Under the pieces are notes generated by a model. It was not told the DNA's origin. It made no database searches and saw only the letters and a program-made list of their open reading frames with translations. A program made the position numbers and the translations under genes. Positions 1-13,547 of a stretch of DNA of 64,000 bases are shown one piece after another. How positions within the stretch are numbered: position 1 is the first letter of the stretch; the number at the start of each line of letters is the position of its first letter. The stretch covers positions 8,753,366 to 8,817,365 of the forward strand of contig CM024170.1 in assembly GCA_013433145.1 (NCBI GenBank), read 5' to 3'. This stretch comes from Ascaris suum (lineage: Eukaryota; Nematoda; Chromadorea; Rhabditida; Ascarididae).

Positions 1-110
1 TCGGTGTTGTTAGTGTATATAGACTTGAAGAGTGTATACGGGCGTGCACCCATCGGATTGAGTTGCGAATACTTCGGCTCATCGTGCGTTATGACCAATT
101 TTTTCCGGTT
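1..110 (-). CDS. Partial internal exon of an unrecognised gene running off the left edge
   Basis: Read on the minus strand, a TTTGCAG acceptor (complement of 111-117) is followed by a fully open phase-0 frame to the left edge. It begins NRKKLVITHDEPKYSQLNPM and continues with GARPYTLFKSIYTNN. The other two frames stop early, and the codon choice and charged/polar composition look coding. No motif was recognised, so no function is offered. The rest of the gene lies beyond the left edge, and no convincing upstream exon was found between 111 and 1915. It could be a downstream exon of one of the minus-strand exons to the right, but phase does not allow a direct join to the possible internal donor of the exon at 1916-2149. 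Confidence 0.45.
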
Positions 111-1915
111 CTGCAAATCCAAATTCACGTTTAGTATGCTATCGTGAATAATAAACGTAGGTTTTTTTTTGTAAATGAAAGGACGTCTGGCTTGCGAAGG
201 CCAACAAAAATTGTAGTAGAAGGTGAAAGAAAACGGGAAGCCATAGGGTCTTATATAAGCCGAATTACTTTGTTAAGTTTTGGCTTCCATAATTTTCTCG
301 AAGCAAATCCAAAAGTTGCAAATTTCTGAAGTGCCTTGAATCACTATAAACGAACATGAATTTTACATGAATTTATCAGCTTTCTATACTCCAATTTCTT
401 CAAGTTTATTCTTCCCCCTTCCCTCTCCTTTTCAAGTTGAAACGCTGTTTTTTTCGACAAGTTTTTTGTTACAACTGGAAGACGGCGCTCTCGGTTCTTC
501 CGAAAAAAGTCCTAAGAGTCGTCGGTTCAGCGTTTCTTTTCACCATTCATTCAAATATTTAAATGAAACAAAGTTGAGATTTAAGAATATCAAAAATACA
601 TATAAAGAGATATCTAAGTATGGCGATGAAGAAGATCGATGGTAGGAATTTCGCAATTGCATTTGTATAACTGCAGGAGAATGTCATTTTGGAAGAGCGG
701 AATAGAATAGCAATTGAAATTCGAATTTCACACGATCGCTTTTTTTTCATTTCAAACGTTAGAATTGTTGCATCGCGCAAGCAAAACCCTAAATTGAATT
801 CTTTTGAATCACTTAAAGATCCCTTCATGAAGCAACGAAAATAAATGATTTTCCGTCATTTCATAGCAAATTCCAACTGCGATCTTCCAGCACAATCACA
901 ATCGAGTTGCATGTATCACAAATTCACTCACTCCTCGTTTAATCGCTGCTATTATGAGCATCGTATCCATGAAACTTTGACCGTTGAAAAACTACTAATT
1001 AGCAAATCTTACTAGTAAGGAACTAATAAGAGATTTTTAGCGTAAACACTGGCACCGGGGAATGAATACTAAATTAAATTTAAATTCCCAATAAATTGAG
1101 TAAATAAACAATAAATTTGTGGAGAAAAACAAATTAAAACTTATAAGAGCGTGATTAAAACCTTCGATGAGGAATCCAAACTGAACTTTTTTCACTCGCA
1201 CTCTAAATATATGTCCTCAACGAAACCCTCAGTGAGCACTTGGGTTGACTCACATGTGCAGTCGTAGATTGCAATCGTCGCAAGTGTTTGTGATTGAACA
1301 CAACGCTGCATCCATACTCATTCACACTAAATACCCATAAACGGCGCCGCACATATAATTGCATCGATGTGCGCGCAAACTTGAACGGCTCGCTTCTAAA
1401 GCTTTTTGAATGCATATGGCTGCTCCCATGAGGAAAACGATGTTACTATGCCTCGCTAACGAGTAGATGAGCGGATACGGTAAACATAGAATTCGTTGCA
1501 TTTTCGATGAAATGCGGTATTTTCATAACATTTATGGAGTGAAGTGACAAAATGGTTCAGGTGAAACTGTTCTAGAGCAAAGATAGTTGTATTTGATTTA
1601 ATTACATTCGTTTTGTTACATTTAATCTTCAGCCAGCAAGCCAACGTCAGAAAATGATTTAAGATTGCCGCTTAAATCGAAAATGCGTATTTTTGTCAAT
1701 ACATACTTCCGCTGAATCAGGGCTTCTATCCGCGAGAACCTAAACAGATGTGAGGAGGGAAAAGTGGAATGGGAATTGTTTTGCATAGTTGCACACATAT
1801 AAGTAGTTCAACAACTTGAGAGCGTATTTATGAGGGTTTGCATACGAGCCAGATAAACTTGCTTTGGCAATAGAATGACTGCTAATTTCACAACAACAAA
1901 CCCCCCACTGAGTGA
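111..1915. other. Non-coding stretch, nothing recognised
   Basis: Several short open frames exist on both strands but none is bounded by good splice sites or has convincing composition. A plus-strand frame around 475-645 is rich in S, K and R and looks mildly coding, but has no clear acceptor. Probably intron or intergenic sequence. Confidence 0.5.
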
Positions 1916-2149
1916 TTAATAGCCGGGGAGAGGCTTGCTGCGAAACTTGCTGAACTGCTCATTACCAATGTTAGCAATGCCAACCCTCGCAGTGTTTTCA
2001 CAGATGCTTTCGATAAGCGTCTCGCCGTTCTTCTCTGAGGATTTTTCATTTGTTACTTCAGTTTTTGAGAAATATTTCTGCTTTGCAGCATATTGTTTCA
2101 TAAGATCTCTGGTTCCCGAAATAATCGGGTGAGCGCCACCTTTGATCAC
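1916..2149 (-). CDS. Terminal exon of an unrecognised minus-strand gene
   Basis: Minus-strand exon after a TTTAG acceptor (complement of 2150-2154), phase 0, open for 77 codons to a TAA at 1916-1918. The protein is lysine/glutamate rich: it starts VIKGGAHPIISGTRDLMKQ, has a charged middle (KTEVTNEKSSEKNGE) and ends SKFRSKPLPGY. The frame is closed just upstream of the acceptor by the TAG of the acceptor itself, which supports the exon start. The opposite-strand frame over the same bases is hydrophobic and looks like a shadow. An internal GTAATG donor (after the codons for ANIG) could let the exon continue elsewhere instead of ending here. No family was recognised. Upstream exons should lie above 2150, possibly as far as the exon at 11526-11732. 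Confidence 0.5.
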   Translation of the reverse strand: MIKGGAHPIISGTRDLMKQYAAKQKYFSKTEVTNEKSSEKNGETLIESICENTARVGIANIGNEQFSKFRSKPLPGY

Positions 2150-5100
2150 CTAAACTTTCGCGCTCCTAAGGTATAAGTAACTGTGGTAAGCGGAAGTTTC
2201 AGTACGTCACTAGGCCTGGATCAACAAAGTTCTCCTATGAATGACGCAGATCTTTCATATCAACGCTTCACCAAATCTTTTTTCATCGAACAATTTTCAA
2301 TGGATTCATCATAGCTGTCAGCTGACAATTATACTCCAAATTTTCTCATTAAACACTCAGGTGTTTTAATTGCAATTAATAATTGGGTCGTTCAGAACGA
2401 ATGTTTTTTCTGTTGCATTCCTAAGAAGATTATATATGAAGACTACTATTTTCTTTAATAAATCCTTCTTTCTCCACCAAGCGACCTTTTTATTAGGGTC
2501 TGATTATGAGAAGGATAAGAGCGATGACTTTGCTGAACTTCAAGTAAAGCTATGCTCAAATGCATCATAGTTCACCAGACAAGAAATGTAGAAGGACGCA
2601 ATCTTATTAAACAATCCTTTGTGAGAAGCCTTATTTGCGATATTTTAAATGAAAATTGCAGCACAATATTAGCCTTACATGCACTTGGACGGCATTGTCA
2701 GTTTATCAATGCACCAGCAGCTTAACAAATGAAGACCATCAGATACCCTTAGAGATGGTTAATCTGAAACAGACCACAACATCGATTCAAAATGTAAATC
2801 CAAAATGTAAAAATATAATGGTATCCCGGCCCAAATTATATCAGCAGGCCTATGGACCTGCCAGCTAATCATTCGTTCTCCTCAGTTCGCTCATCTTCAT
2901 AGTTCAACGAATTGAGTACCTCTAAGCCCTCCCCCCTTCATCTCCCTACCCGAGAAAATTACGCATCGCTAGCGGAATTATAAAATCGCTCGTTTGGCGT
3001 CACATCGACAAATGTCTCAGTGGTTGCGAGTATTCTGCGCCTTCGTTGTTAAGATCTAATCGCTGACGTTCTGCTACCTGCCGATTTGTCGATTCTTATC
3101 GAAATCTATTGCTCTTCGTTCATTTTTTATTTCGTTGTTGCCAGAAAGGTGTTGGTAAAGGGTTTTTAATCACCCGCCGTGCGAATGTGAGACGTTTCAT
3201 CTCTCCGGCGGGCAGTCGAAGGCCCTTAATGCTGCATTCCTCTTGTTGAACCGGCTGGCTGCTTGCGCCTCATATACCACAACGCTACACTCGCACTCAC
3301 AATCGATAAACTTCGAGCACTCGAAACGTCGACCCAATCACCCATTGTAGACTCACTCGTTAGCGGCGATAAGCGACACACTCTGACCACATATATTCGC
3401 AATGCAAGACAATCGTCGTTTTCCGCTTCCATGAGCAAATCGCCAAACAGCGATCCTCGATCGCTTCTCACAAGTAATGGAAGAGTGCGTCAGCTACTGC
3501 TCAAAAAGCTCATTCGCATGTTCATGTACTATATTTGTTTCATGCATAAATTTTCAACACTCATGAGTCTGAAGTCGAAAGTATTTAGATTCTTTATTAC
3601 TACTTATAGGATCGTTTTAGTACCAGGTGATTTCACTACCAGAGTTGTTTTCCAGGTTAAAGGAAGTTAATTCTTGAATCATCAGTGGTACTTTTCATAT
3701 CGACTTTGTATCAATTAGCCAGATGCTGCGTGCTTCAGTGGTTTCAATTAGCGTCGGAGACGGGGAATATTGAGAGGAGACTTACGGCGAACGAGATTGG
3801 GAAATATGCACTGAGATGTACTTGCTGCCTAAACGTCTCGCTTCCGGCCACTTATTACTAAGTGCTTTTTTCCCGTCTTTACTCCTGATATTAATGCAAG
3901 AGTAAATCATGTCCACAATTAGTGAAGCATATCCAGTATAAACAAATATTATTGTAGATATGGTTCAGTTAGAGTGTGGTATAACGATGCCTTCAGATAA
4001 ATCAGCAATAATTCGAGCAGATTCAAAAATACTTTGCAAAAAATGATTGCCACGTGAATCTTTTTGTTTCAGCTAAAATGAACACAAAATTGAAGAATCA
4101 CACTTTAGTAACAATTCGTAATGATTGAATGAGAACCTCTCATAGCAAGTTGGCACCCTGTCACCTCTCTAAGGAGAAGTGCAAGTCCATTGGGGCAACA
4201 ACATATTAGTTAAAGATTTAATGTACTCTTATATGGCTTTTTGCTTGGTCCAATTCGGCACCAAAATTACCCTTAGAATTAATCAAGAGAATTAGATCGG
4301 TGTTGATTCGCCAGCAAAGAGCACCTGCTAAAGCATAAGCAAATGTTCGTTAATTTTCTCAATCGCATTCCCATTGAACTTACTGCACAGCTGTACTTCT
4401 GAAAGATTGAAAAAAAGGTTTTATTTTTATGGCAAATTATTTAACATTAACTGTAATTTGAGTTGAACTCTCACAACGAGGAAGAAACTTGATAGGTTGT
4501 TGAATAGTTGCAAGCTTGAGTAATGCTGCACTTAAAATAATCTATTACCAAGCTAGACCACATATTTTGATCACTGAGGGATTCCGATTTAACAAAAACT
4601 CAATGCAATATCGAGGGAATTCAGTCTCACTGCAATGCGCCTTTTTTCAAACGGTTTATGCCAGCACCTCTGACCAAATGAATAGCGATTATTAAATAAT
4701 AATTCTCAATCAGGCGTTTTGTAATTATTCGACGCCGATGAAGCATGATCTCGAGTATATATATTAAAAGAAGTTTTGTATGCTATTTTGCAAAAAAAAA
4801 AAATAATCTGAGTGAGTCTACCGTCGAATTGAATACGACGCATCATTTTGTTGGAGAGTACATTTATGCACGGAGGCGTTTGTTCGATTATCAAAATCGT
4901 CGTCGTCAATATAATGGAATGCAACCAAAAATATTCTCTCATGCCGTTCACACTCATCGCTTTCAATATTGTGGCGTTTCGTCACTTTAGCGGAAAACCA
5001 GAAAGCGTACATAGATTTTCGCCACCGTATAGCGCACTTCCGCGCTATATCATACAAAAGCGATGTGGTGTAATTTGCGTCGAAACGTGAAATGCTTGGA

Positions 5101-8100
5101 AGAATGAGCCACAACTTTTATGTGTTGAATAGCATAATTTTCATAAATTTGCGCTCTTTAATGGAATATGCATCCAGACAGTCAAGTGAAATTGATGCGC
5201 TTCAACAATGATAGCATATTTTTAAATGAGAATATTCCAAAAACTAAGTGTTACACAATGGCGAAATCGCATTTCATCGAATACATAGGCGCATTTCTGA
5301 ATCTGCTGAAGCATTCCCATGATCATCTTTCGAAGAGTGCGTAGTTTAGAAGGAAGATTTCTCCGTATTGAAGCAAATTTTAACTGAGGTTGAGTTCACT
5401 GAAGCGGCAGAAATGTTTTGCTCAAGCTCACAGAAAAGTAATACTTTTGTATTAATAGGGAAGGAATCGCAGCGAATTGGAATTCTGCAATCTGCACCCA
5501 ACTATGCCATTTACAATTTTGTCATGTGAATGCAATTCTTCTTACTTCTGAGTCATAGATGTGATTCATTGAAAGTGAGGTAGAGTCGTTGAGAAGGAAG
5601 AATCAGTTGCTATGCGTCGATGTGTCTTATATTATGTGCATATTCTTTAGTCTTAAATTACATCATATCGCTTGCGTTTTTTCCTACAACTATTATTTTC
5701 GTTTTTCTTATAGCATTTTCCACATGGCAATGAAAACTTTTTTGCTCTTAGCCTTTTCATTTTCAAATTATTCTGGCACCTTTAAACAACACAGCAAATT
5801 TAACAACAACAACTCTTCGATGCTCCGCTTTTCCAAGAAAAACATTGTTTGTTATAGTTTGCAAACTGTATTGATTTGGTCGCTTGATGTTGGTGCTCTC
5901 GTCAATTTCACCACTGTATATTGCCTGAAGTGGTTGAGTGAGTATACAGAAATATTTCAGACATTGTAACCCATCAAAATGTAAGGTGTTAGCTACGGAA
6001 ATTAATGAACGTGCATCGTTAACAAGATTTGCGAATAGCACACTTTTCATTAACCTGGCGTTGAGCAGGTAATAACTTGGCAACTAACGACATCATTCAT
6101 TTTGTGATCATATAAAACATATAAAGAAGTGCGTGAAAATGAGAGAAAATTAGTATCGACGATAATGAAACATACCCTAATGGGAGGAAACGCATCGATG
6201 AGCGCTTCTCATTATGTGGCCGTCAAAGATGTTTGTAACGCTTCAGAGAACTCGAATTAAGCTTCTTTTGCTAATGCTTGAAGCACTCCGTAAATCGATG
6301 AAGCCTTCAATCTACACTCATTTCAACAAGCTACGTACTCGATGAAAGAAAAATAAACAAAAAGAAATCATAATTTCTACTTCAAATAATTTTAGGTTGA
6401 ATTAAACTTTCAAAGAACCATTATTTCCACAAGTCTCAAAATTTCATAAGGACGTTTAAAGGCATTAGAGAAATTAATATTATGAGCATAAGTAAGATGC
6501 AATTGCGAGGTGAATGAGCAATGCTTTTATAGTGTGATATGTTCACACATTAGGGGGTTCCCGATATTCAGTTCCAAATTACCGTCGAAAGCTCATTTCA
6601 TACATCCATCGCACCATCCCCCCTTTCTTCCTTTGCCGCAAACTCACCCTGTTGATGGTGTAGCCTCTTAACTGTGAGGAAGACGAGGCCATAGAAAACG
6701 AGTATTAGAAATTTAAAAATCTCCTCTGAAAGCTATGAAGTAAAAAGCCTCTAAAACTAATGATGGTCGGAAAAATGCCGCTTAAAAAGTTGATAGTATT
6801 CGTCGCGTTCACACTCGTTCTTTCGAAATGTTGAAGTACTTCTTGCTAGATTTCATCCCATCGAAAATGAAGAAGTAGCAAAATTTTCGCTACTTCTCTT
6901 CGCTTTTCACCACCCCATTCCTTCCTTTCTCTGTTTCATTCCCTTAGCATGTACTTTCTTGCTCATTGACCAATTTTTTTGGTACCTGGTAACGACGAAG
7001 TGTACCAGAAGAGCTGATGCGATATGCGCCTCCACAGTATCCTCGTCTCATCAAGAAATTTTAGACGTTGCTAGTAAAAAATAAAATGGGCGAAACAAAC
7101 TTGTATAATTTCACTGATCCCGCCGCGCATATAAATATCTAGAAAGGATTCACTTTTCTGTCATCGAACCGAAGTGAAATGCGTGCAAATTTTATAACAT
7201 ATTTGAGTCCCTGTAACCATCTAGCTATTAAAAATACACTTTCATAGCGTACAAACTTTCTTAGTTCAAAATGAAATGTGCTTTTTCAAAAAAAAAAAAA
7301 AAATCTGATGGGTTAAAAGTGACTGTGTAATAGACTTTATAGCAGAGGGCTTTACAACTCTAGTAATCTCAATGGTTTCCAAGTCGAAATTTCCGGACAC
7401 ACGCATCCACGAACACACATGCTGCCTCGTCATAAAACGTTTTTTTTTTGTAGAACAAATCTGCAAAAGTGCACGTAAAATGCACTTATACGAAGACATA
7501 TTAATTGGAGGAATATCGGCAATCAATGCAAGAGAGCACCATCACATGCAACACAGAAAATCACATTATTCTCTTATGAGTGTTTGCACGATGGGTACCG
7601 TAAACCAATTCCACAACGATCCACCATTCAAGGATCACGATTTGAGTGGATTATTTAAAGGAGACCAATAGAATTCTTGATTTGATGTTGATAAATGTTA
7701 TATTTTGGTATGTACTTGCATAAACATCATTTCTTTGCAAGTTATCATGGGTAAAGTTTTTTTCCTTTAGGTTGGCAAATAAGCAAGTTTTGCAAGGGAA
7801 GAAAACTTTTTGTATGATTGAGGAAATTTTCCACCCGAATGCAAATTTCTGCTGAATTAATAGCTCACAATAGCTACCTCAAAAGGAAATATTTTCTTCG
7901 CTTTCAGCAGCTTCATATAACGAATATTCTCACTTAAATTACATTGAATCAACTCGTCCTTATTCACACGATTGAGAGAAGCCGCAAGCCAAACCTGCGA
8001 ATTGGAAATTAAAGTTGCAACGAAATCGAGAATTGGAGGGTGCAGTTGAAGAATTTTAACAGAAGAAATTGAAGCAAAAGGCCGCATAATATGAGGCTTT

Positions 8101-11100
8101 TATGATTTTGTTAAAAGTGCCAAAAACTGCGTTATGTCAGTAAAAAAATAGCATCAAAAATCGGCATAGAAAATGCCAACAAACATTTGATCAAGTCAAC
8201 GAAAATTCTGTTCATAAAACTTGATGACCAATAAAGACGAGAGATAAATCTGAATGAAACGCAAAGAATTTTAGGATCTTTTGTAACGAGAACAGAAGAA
8301 CCAACATTCAAGGCAACGCTCGAAATCAAGCTAAGCCTAAATGAGAACACTGACATTCATCAAGAAAAACTGTCATAGCGAATAGAAATATTGTGCGTAA
8401 ACATAACTGATAAGGGAGTTGTTTACACAGCTGAGAAGACAATGCCGTTGGGCAACAAACGCGCACACATCGGTGTAACAACAAGTGCTAATCGGTCACT
8501 GATATCACCACAAGCCAGCTGTGTTCACCGCACGTATTAATTCAAGCAACATTGCGGCTGTCAGTAAGGAGTTCAAAAATTTGTAATGAATTCAGTGGTA
8601 GCCATATAACAATTAGTGATTGCAAGTTTTCTTTTGCCTTAATGCGGCCTTGAAATTGAAGTGCGTCAGATTATAATTTCCATAAATGCATCCACATAGA
8701 AAGTTTGCATAACGACGAATAGGAAATGTGTTAGAGAAGTTGGTCTGATATATAACCTCTTTCAAGCTCTCTGACCAGTCGCTATTCCACTGTGTCAACT
8801 ACATAATAGAAACATCCAGTAACGCGCACATCTTTTAATCGAACCGATTGCATATTTGAACCTTTCAGAAAAGATTCATTTCTAGAACCAGACTGAGTGA
8901 AAAATGCGAACCCGCTCGGCATAAGAGGCGATAAGATCCACCGCCAAATATCTGTGATTTTTCAGACATATTTGCCTATACCCTTTTTTTAGAATGCTAC
9001 GGGTTATTTAGAAAATTAGTCAATTTGGTTGCCATCTTATGCTATAGGTATTGGTCACATGCTCTATAAAAGTTAGTTAGTAGCACTGCGAAATGGCATC
9101 GCAGACTACAAACACATCGATTCCAACAGTTTAGTGTCTATCAGGACGAAATCATGATTATTCATAGGGAGACAACAACTTTACAGTTACAGCTACAATT
9201 GCCAGGTTACTCAAAATAAGACTATACTATTCCTAGAGCTGTATGGATCTCCATCACACTCACGTTTACTTAGTGAGCACCTGCCATTAGAAATCCCTTT
9301 CGTTGCTCAAAACAACCTAGGTGGTGAGTGGTTTTGAGATAAGCGATAATCTATGGCAACCGTAACTGCAGCGCTGCGTGGTCGAGAGGGGCTCAAAGAG
9401 AGAGGATGTCAGTGAAAAAGAGGAGCAACAGCGAATCGGAAAGAGTATTGCACTCCGTACTCGTTACAGCAATTCGTTGATGTGCATTACATAGATTCAT
9501 CGAATAGCAAATCGATCGGCGCACTCCGAAGCGAAATGGTAGCGACACGAATTCAGATTCGTTGCTGGTAATACAAGCTTGGACTCCCTACTAGTGACAC
9601 GAGTTCATGTTCCTTGTTAATGACGAGAGTTCGAATTCCTTAGTGCTATCACTTCCAGCAAGAGTGGAGAAGTCTTCCCACGAGCAGAACGGTCAATATC
9701 AAAGTTAAATCACTATCGTCTTCATAAACTTCTCTTTTTATGGCAGCTTAGAGGCTGCTTAATTTTTAGGAAGCTTCTAACCACACAATTTTACAGCTAT
9801 TGATGACGTAAAAAAAGCAACTGTGAAGAAAGAAAGGGAGTGATGAAGATAGCAACGAAGAGAGGATGAGTAAGAGAGCAAGCGGGTAAAAAAAGTTGGA
9901 AAGATGAGATATCGATCTTCGAGGATCAAAAATATCCTTCGGAAATTTTTAGGCCGACAAATGATTCGTTTTTCGAGTTGCAATATACTATTTAATTGCT
10001 ACACATACTAAAACAAACAACAATTATAATAAAAGTCAACCCATCTTTTACCTTGAATGATCGTAAAAAGTTTTTATCACGGTCAAACTTTTCGTTTTCT
10101 AATTCTCTGCGTACGCTGTCACTGTGAATCGAAATTCTTTTCTCCCCTCCCTTCTCTGCCGCTTCCATTCTCCCCCTCACTCTCTCTCCGTCCTTTCAAA
10201 AAAAAAATCTAAATAAGTGGTGTTGAAATCAGTATATTTTAAAAAGCATGCGAGATGGTCTTCAGGCATGCCCTTAAGTGATAGTTTCTGATTATCTCAA
10301 TTACTTGTTCACACACTGCGATGCTCGATCAGTATGTCTTCATAACACGCCTTAACTACAGCCTATTACTGATTGACCATTTGTAAGATTGCATAATAGA
10401 CACGCAAGATCAGTCAATGCGCAATTGCTCAAAATGGGCGTTTTTGAGCGATGATTGCAAATTCTTTAAGATGCCACTATACAGATTGATGGTGAGGTTG
10501 AGAACATGACCGATCGGTGTGAAGATGGCAAAGTTATGACGATGGAAAGCGATTGCAAAGACCGATAATCGATATGAAAGCAACGAATCGACGATCGTCC
10601 CGAACGTTTTTGAAGCAAACCGATCCTACACCATCCACTCATGTTAGCAACGTTTGAACAGCTTTCTCTTACAACACACATTTCCACTCTGTTTGTTGTG
10701 ACAGTGGTTCGCACTAAGCGAAAATCTTCATTATAAATATAGGTATTTCAATTCATCTAAGCAACACATCATCAAGTCATGCAGAATTTGGAGCTTGAAG
10801 ACTTGTGGATGATATGTACTTTGGAGCCTTTAAAGATGAGAATAACAGTGGTGATGTCGGTTTGGTCCATGTTTGAATGATGTGAGTCCAAAGAGCAGTA
10901 AACTGTGATCACAATCTGTCAAATCACATAGCTATACCAACGAGTGAAAACTACGATATGGTACGATGGTGAGTGAAAATCAGGTATGTAAGGGACAGGG
11001 GAAAAAGCATGCTGAACATATGAGGAATGAAGAAGACTGTCACTAGTTATGCACGCGAGGCAAGAGAAGGATGAAGAAGCTGGCCAGATTTGCTAGGTGG

Positions 11101-11525
11101 CAGAAAGGAGGACTGACTACAGGACCAAATATGTATCAACATCGTAAGCGATCGCGCTGTTCGTCTAAGAAAGTCGACGGGAACTCACGTTGGTGCCCTC
11201 ATCGAGAGCGCTACAAATGGAGCTAATTTGGCATTTTGCTGACATTTTCGACAATTATGATGCTGTCAAGAAAGATTCTGTTTTACTGTTGATTATGTTT
11301 AGAAGAATGCTGCCTAATTCATATTGAAATGTCGACATTTTTAAATCAAGGAAGACAGAATGTGAAATTTCTACGTAACTTCATTTCTCATCACCATTCT
11401 GCTTCAACAGCAAACACTCAATTCAAAAAATTGGGTATGAAATTCTCTCGAAATCTCATTCAATCAGAGAAGTTTAAGCTGAAATAAATGAATCTCAAAC
11501 AAAAAAAAAGAAGCAGCTCACATAC
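2150..11525. other. Long intron or intergenic region with few coding signals
   Basis: No exon here could be supported with confidence on either strand. It holds a 16-base A run (7288-7303), a GC-rich segment with long open frames on both strands (3228-3670, separate entry), a hydrophobic minus-strand frame (8132-8356) without clear family features, and a plus-strand frame around 9373-9500 (starting RCVVERGSKRED) with a TGCAG acceptor but no donor. If the exons at 11526-11732 and 1916-2149 belong to one gene, most of this is intron. Confidence 0.4.
3228..3670 (+). other. GC-rich open frame, possible promoter-proximal exon
   Basis: After an in-frame TAA at 3227-3229 a plus-strand frame stays open for about 147 codons to a TAA at 3668-3670. 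The first 80 codons use C/G in the third position and look coding (for example ALETSTQSPIVDSLVSGDKR). The first in-frame ATG is at 3432 (start MSKSPNSDPRSLLTS), followed by a possible GTAATG donor. The opposite strand is also open for 81 codons (GDLLMEAENDDCLALR), with a GTGAGT donor. A TATA-like TTATAAAA lies at 2980-2987 and a 7-bp inverted repeat (3173-3179 with 3206-3212) sits just upstream. It may be the first exon of a gene or a GC-rich promoter region; strand is not certain. Confidence 0.25.
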
Positions 11526-11732
11526 CAAAACAAACTCGACGTCTTCTCGCTCCAAATTCTTAAAGTCGTCCAGTCGAGTTTTTCGCAGACTTTGAATATC
11601 TTTGAAATGTTTCCAAGCGTAATCTTCGAGGAGTGCATCCACATCGACGTGATTTTGTGCCATCGCCGAGCGTGACTGCCGTCCGACTCCGCCTCTCAAA
11701 GCGCTGGTCCAGCCGTCTGCTTGCGCTGCCAT
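11526..11732 (-). CDS. Probable first coding exon, unrecognised gene
   Basis: Minus-strand frame from an ATG (MAAQADGWTSALRGG) for 69 codons to a good donor, TTG|GTATGTG, with intron starting at 11525. A second in-frame ATG 23 codons later gives MAQNHVDVDALLEDYAWKHF, and the exon ends ...LEREDVEFVL. The GC-rich start and the acidic, helix-like composition look strongly coding. No family was recognised. The frame is also open for 13 codons upstream of the ATG, where TTTTAAG at 11757-11763 could be a splice acceptor in phase with the exon at 12361-12551, so this may be an internal exon. Downstream exons were not found; candidates lie below 11525. Confidence 0.5.
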
Positions 11733-12360
11733 TCGTCGGCTCCACCTCTTAAAAGTGCTCTCTTTTTCTCGGTTATGTCACTCTTAAACACGTTCCTCAT
11801 CGCGACAATGCGTTAGGTACCATATTCGGATGGCATTTCCCTTATGCGTTCCTGAAAGTTTACCGACATTTCACGACCTCAAACCCTCAAAGTGCTTCTA
11901 CTCTTATCGAATGTGGCGCAATGTTTCTCTGCTCACGTCATCAAGCAATTCGATGACTCATCGAACTACTACTGTCGTTATCGTAGGAACCGCTCAACAA
12001 TAAGCCTCGATAACCAGTGATGAGTAAGGTTGTTCATAGAGAGTATGGAAGTGCAATTTTCAAATTGAACACTGTTTGTCTAGGCATTACGTGTAAGAAT
12101 CCATCACATCTATACGCATAAAAAATCTTTAAACCCAGCCTCAAAATCTATGTTTTCACTCAACTTCCACTTGCAAAGCACCCAGCAAAGGGAAGTGGGT
12201 CACGTGTAAATGTTTGCACATATGTGCTTTTAGATATGCCTGAATTAAATTCTCTGTCTGCAGGTGTCTGTCCTTCCGAAATCTTTTCTGCAGTTGCAAA
12301 ATTCGGCAAATGTAGTCAGTTCCATAGGATGATCCCTTCTAAACGAACCTTCAAGCATAC

Positions 12361-12551
12361 CTCAACTTCTTGAAGCAAATAAATACTTCTGTTCGCCTGA
12401 ACCTTGAAACGTAATTCGCAGCTGATCAGATCATAGTCTTTCTCGGTCGAGTAGAATCGTTTTACAATTGGTTTCTTTGAAAATGATGACAGTCTTTTTT
12501 TGCGATTAGTTCTTTGATAGTTCACTACCCTAGTCTTTTTGCTGAGTAAAA
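12361..12551 (-). CDS. Probable internal exon of an unrecognised gene
   Basis: Bounded by a CTTTGCAG acceptor and a GAG|GTATGC donor on the minus strand. The 191-base exon enters in phase 1 and leaves in phase 0. Its 63 complete codons are basic and then mixed: KKTRVVNYQRTNRKKRL early, FYSTEKDYDLISCELRFK in the middle, QANRSIYLLQEVE at the end. Splice signals at both ends plus coding-like composition make it more credible than the surrounding chance frames. Its exit phase would fit a join to a TTTTAAG acceptor upstream of the exon at 11526-11732, which would put both in one gene; this is inference. Confidence 0.35.
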
Positions 12552-13547
12552 CTGCAAAGGCACATATCATATCAAATCCGACAACCTGCTTTTTTATCTG
12601 TTTCACGCTCTGCGGGCTGAAAGATTAGGAGTGTTTAATAGCTTTCATTTTTGCAAGACGCTCACTCAAACTTAATATTCCTCTATCCTTTTCTCGCCAC
12701 TCTCGCGGAGGGAAAGTTGAGCGCTGAACAAAATTTGCATAAAGCAGACACAAATTTTCGATGTGAGTGTAATGAATCAAAAAAAGGCACAAGCAATGCT
12801 TAAATCGAAGATCCCGGGATTTCCTGTTACTGCCGTCGAAAAGCGTGAAATAAGAGGAATTACCAACCCTTTTATGAAAGCATTAGCATGTTAATTTGCA
12901 CGGGATAACTCCTGGTTTCGCCATAATTCCTATGTGGGGCTTATTTAGTGATCATATTTATCCATGGATTTGTTTCATTTCGAGGCAAATTTACGTATTG
13001 TATACCAATGAAGCACCCCTGACAGTTAAACTATTGATGCATTTGAGTTGTACCCTTGAAGTGAACTCAGTTCGGAATAAGTAAGCATGCATTTAAAACA
13101 GTCGGATTAATTAACGAAGATTTGAAAGAATGTAAATTCTCGCTCGCAGAAGAGAACTTTCAAAGCAGATGAAGTCAGCCGCATACAAGCAAAAACACAG
13201 CTAAATTAATCATATTTTCTGACTAAGGGATATTTGAAATCCTCATTCACATCGAAAAACCAAACGACATATTTTTTAAAATCCAGTTTAATTTCCAAAA
13301 ACATCATACGGCTTCTCATGGAATAATTTGCGAAGAGCAAACAGTTAGCCTCAGTTTGCGAAAGTGATCTTTTAGTTTCCATATATGAAGACCCCACATA
13401 ATGTCAAATAAGATGTCAGTGTTTTGATTACCTATGAAGGATTACTTTCAATATATCTGCGGACCAAAAGGAGCAGCGCGATGGGCACAAATTTATTATG
13501 GCGATTGATGTACTGGCAACGCGCCGAATGTGAAATATTTGGATGTG

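Noticed and set aside
5589..5969. 126-codon plus-strand open frame
   Set aside because: Rich in F, Y, S and N as expected from T-rich DNA. The reverse strand is open over much of it too, and there is no splice or family support.
8132..8356. Hydrophobic minus-strand frame that could be a chemoreceptor exon
   Set aside because: The composition is simply AT-rich, no family motif is visible and there are no neighbouring exons in phase.
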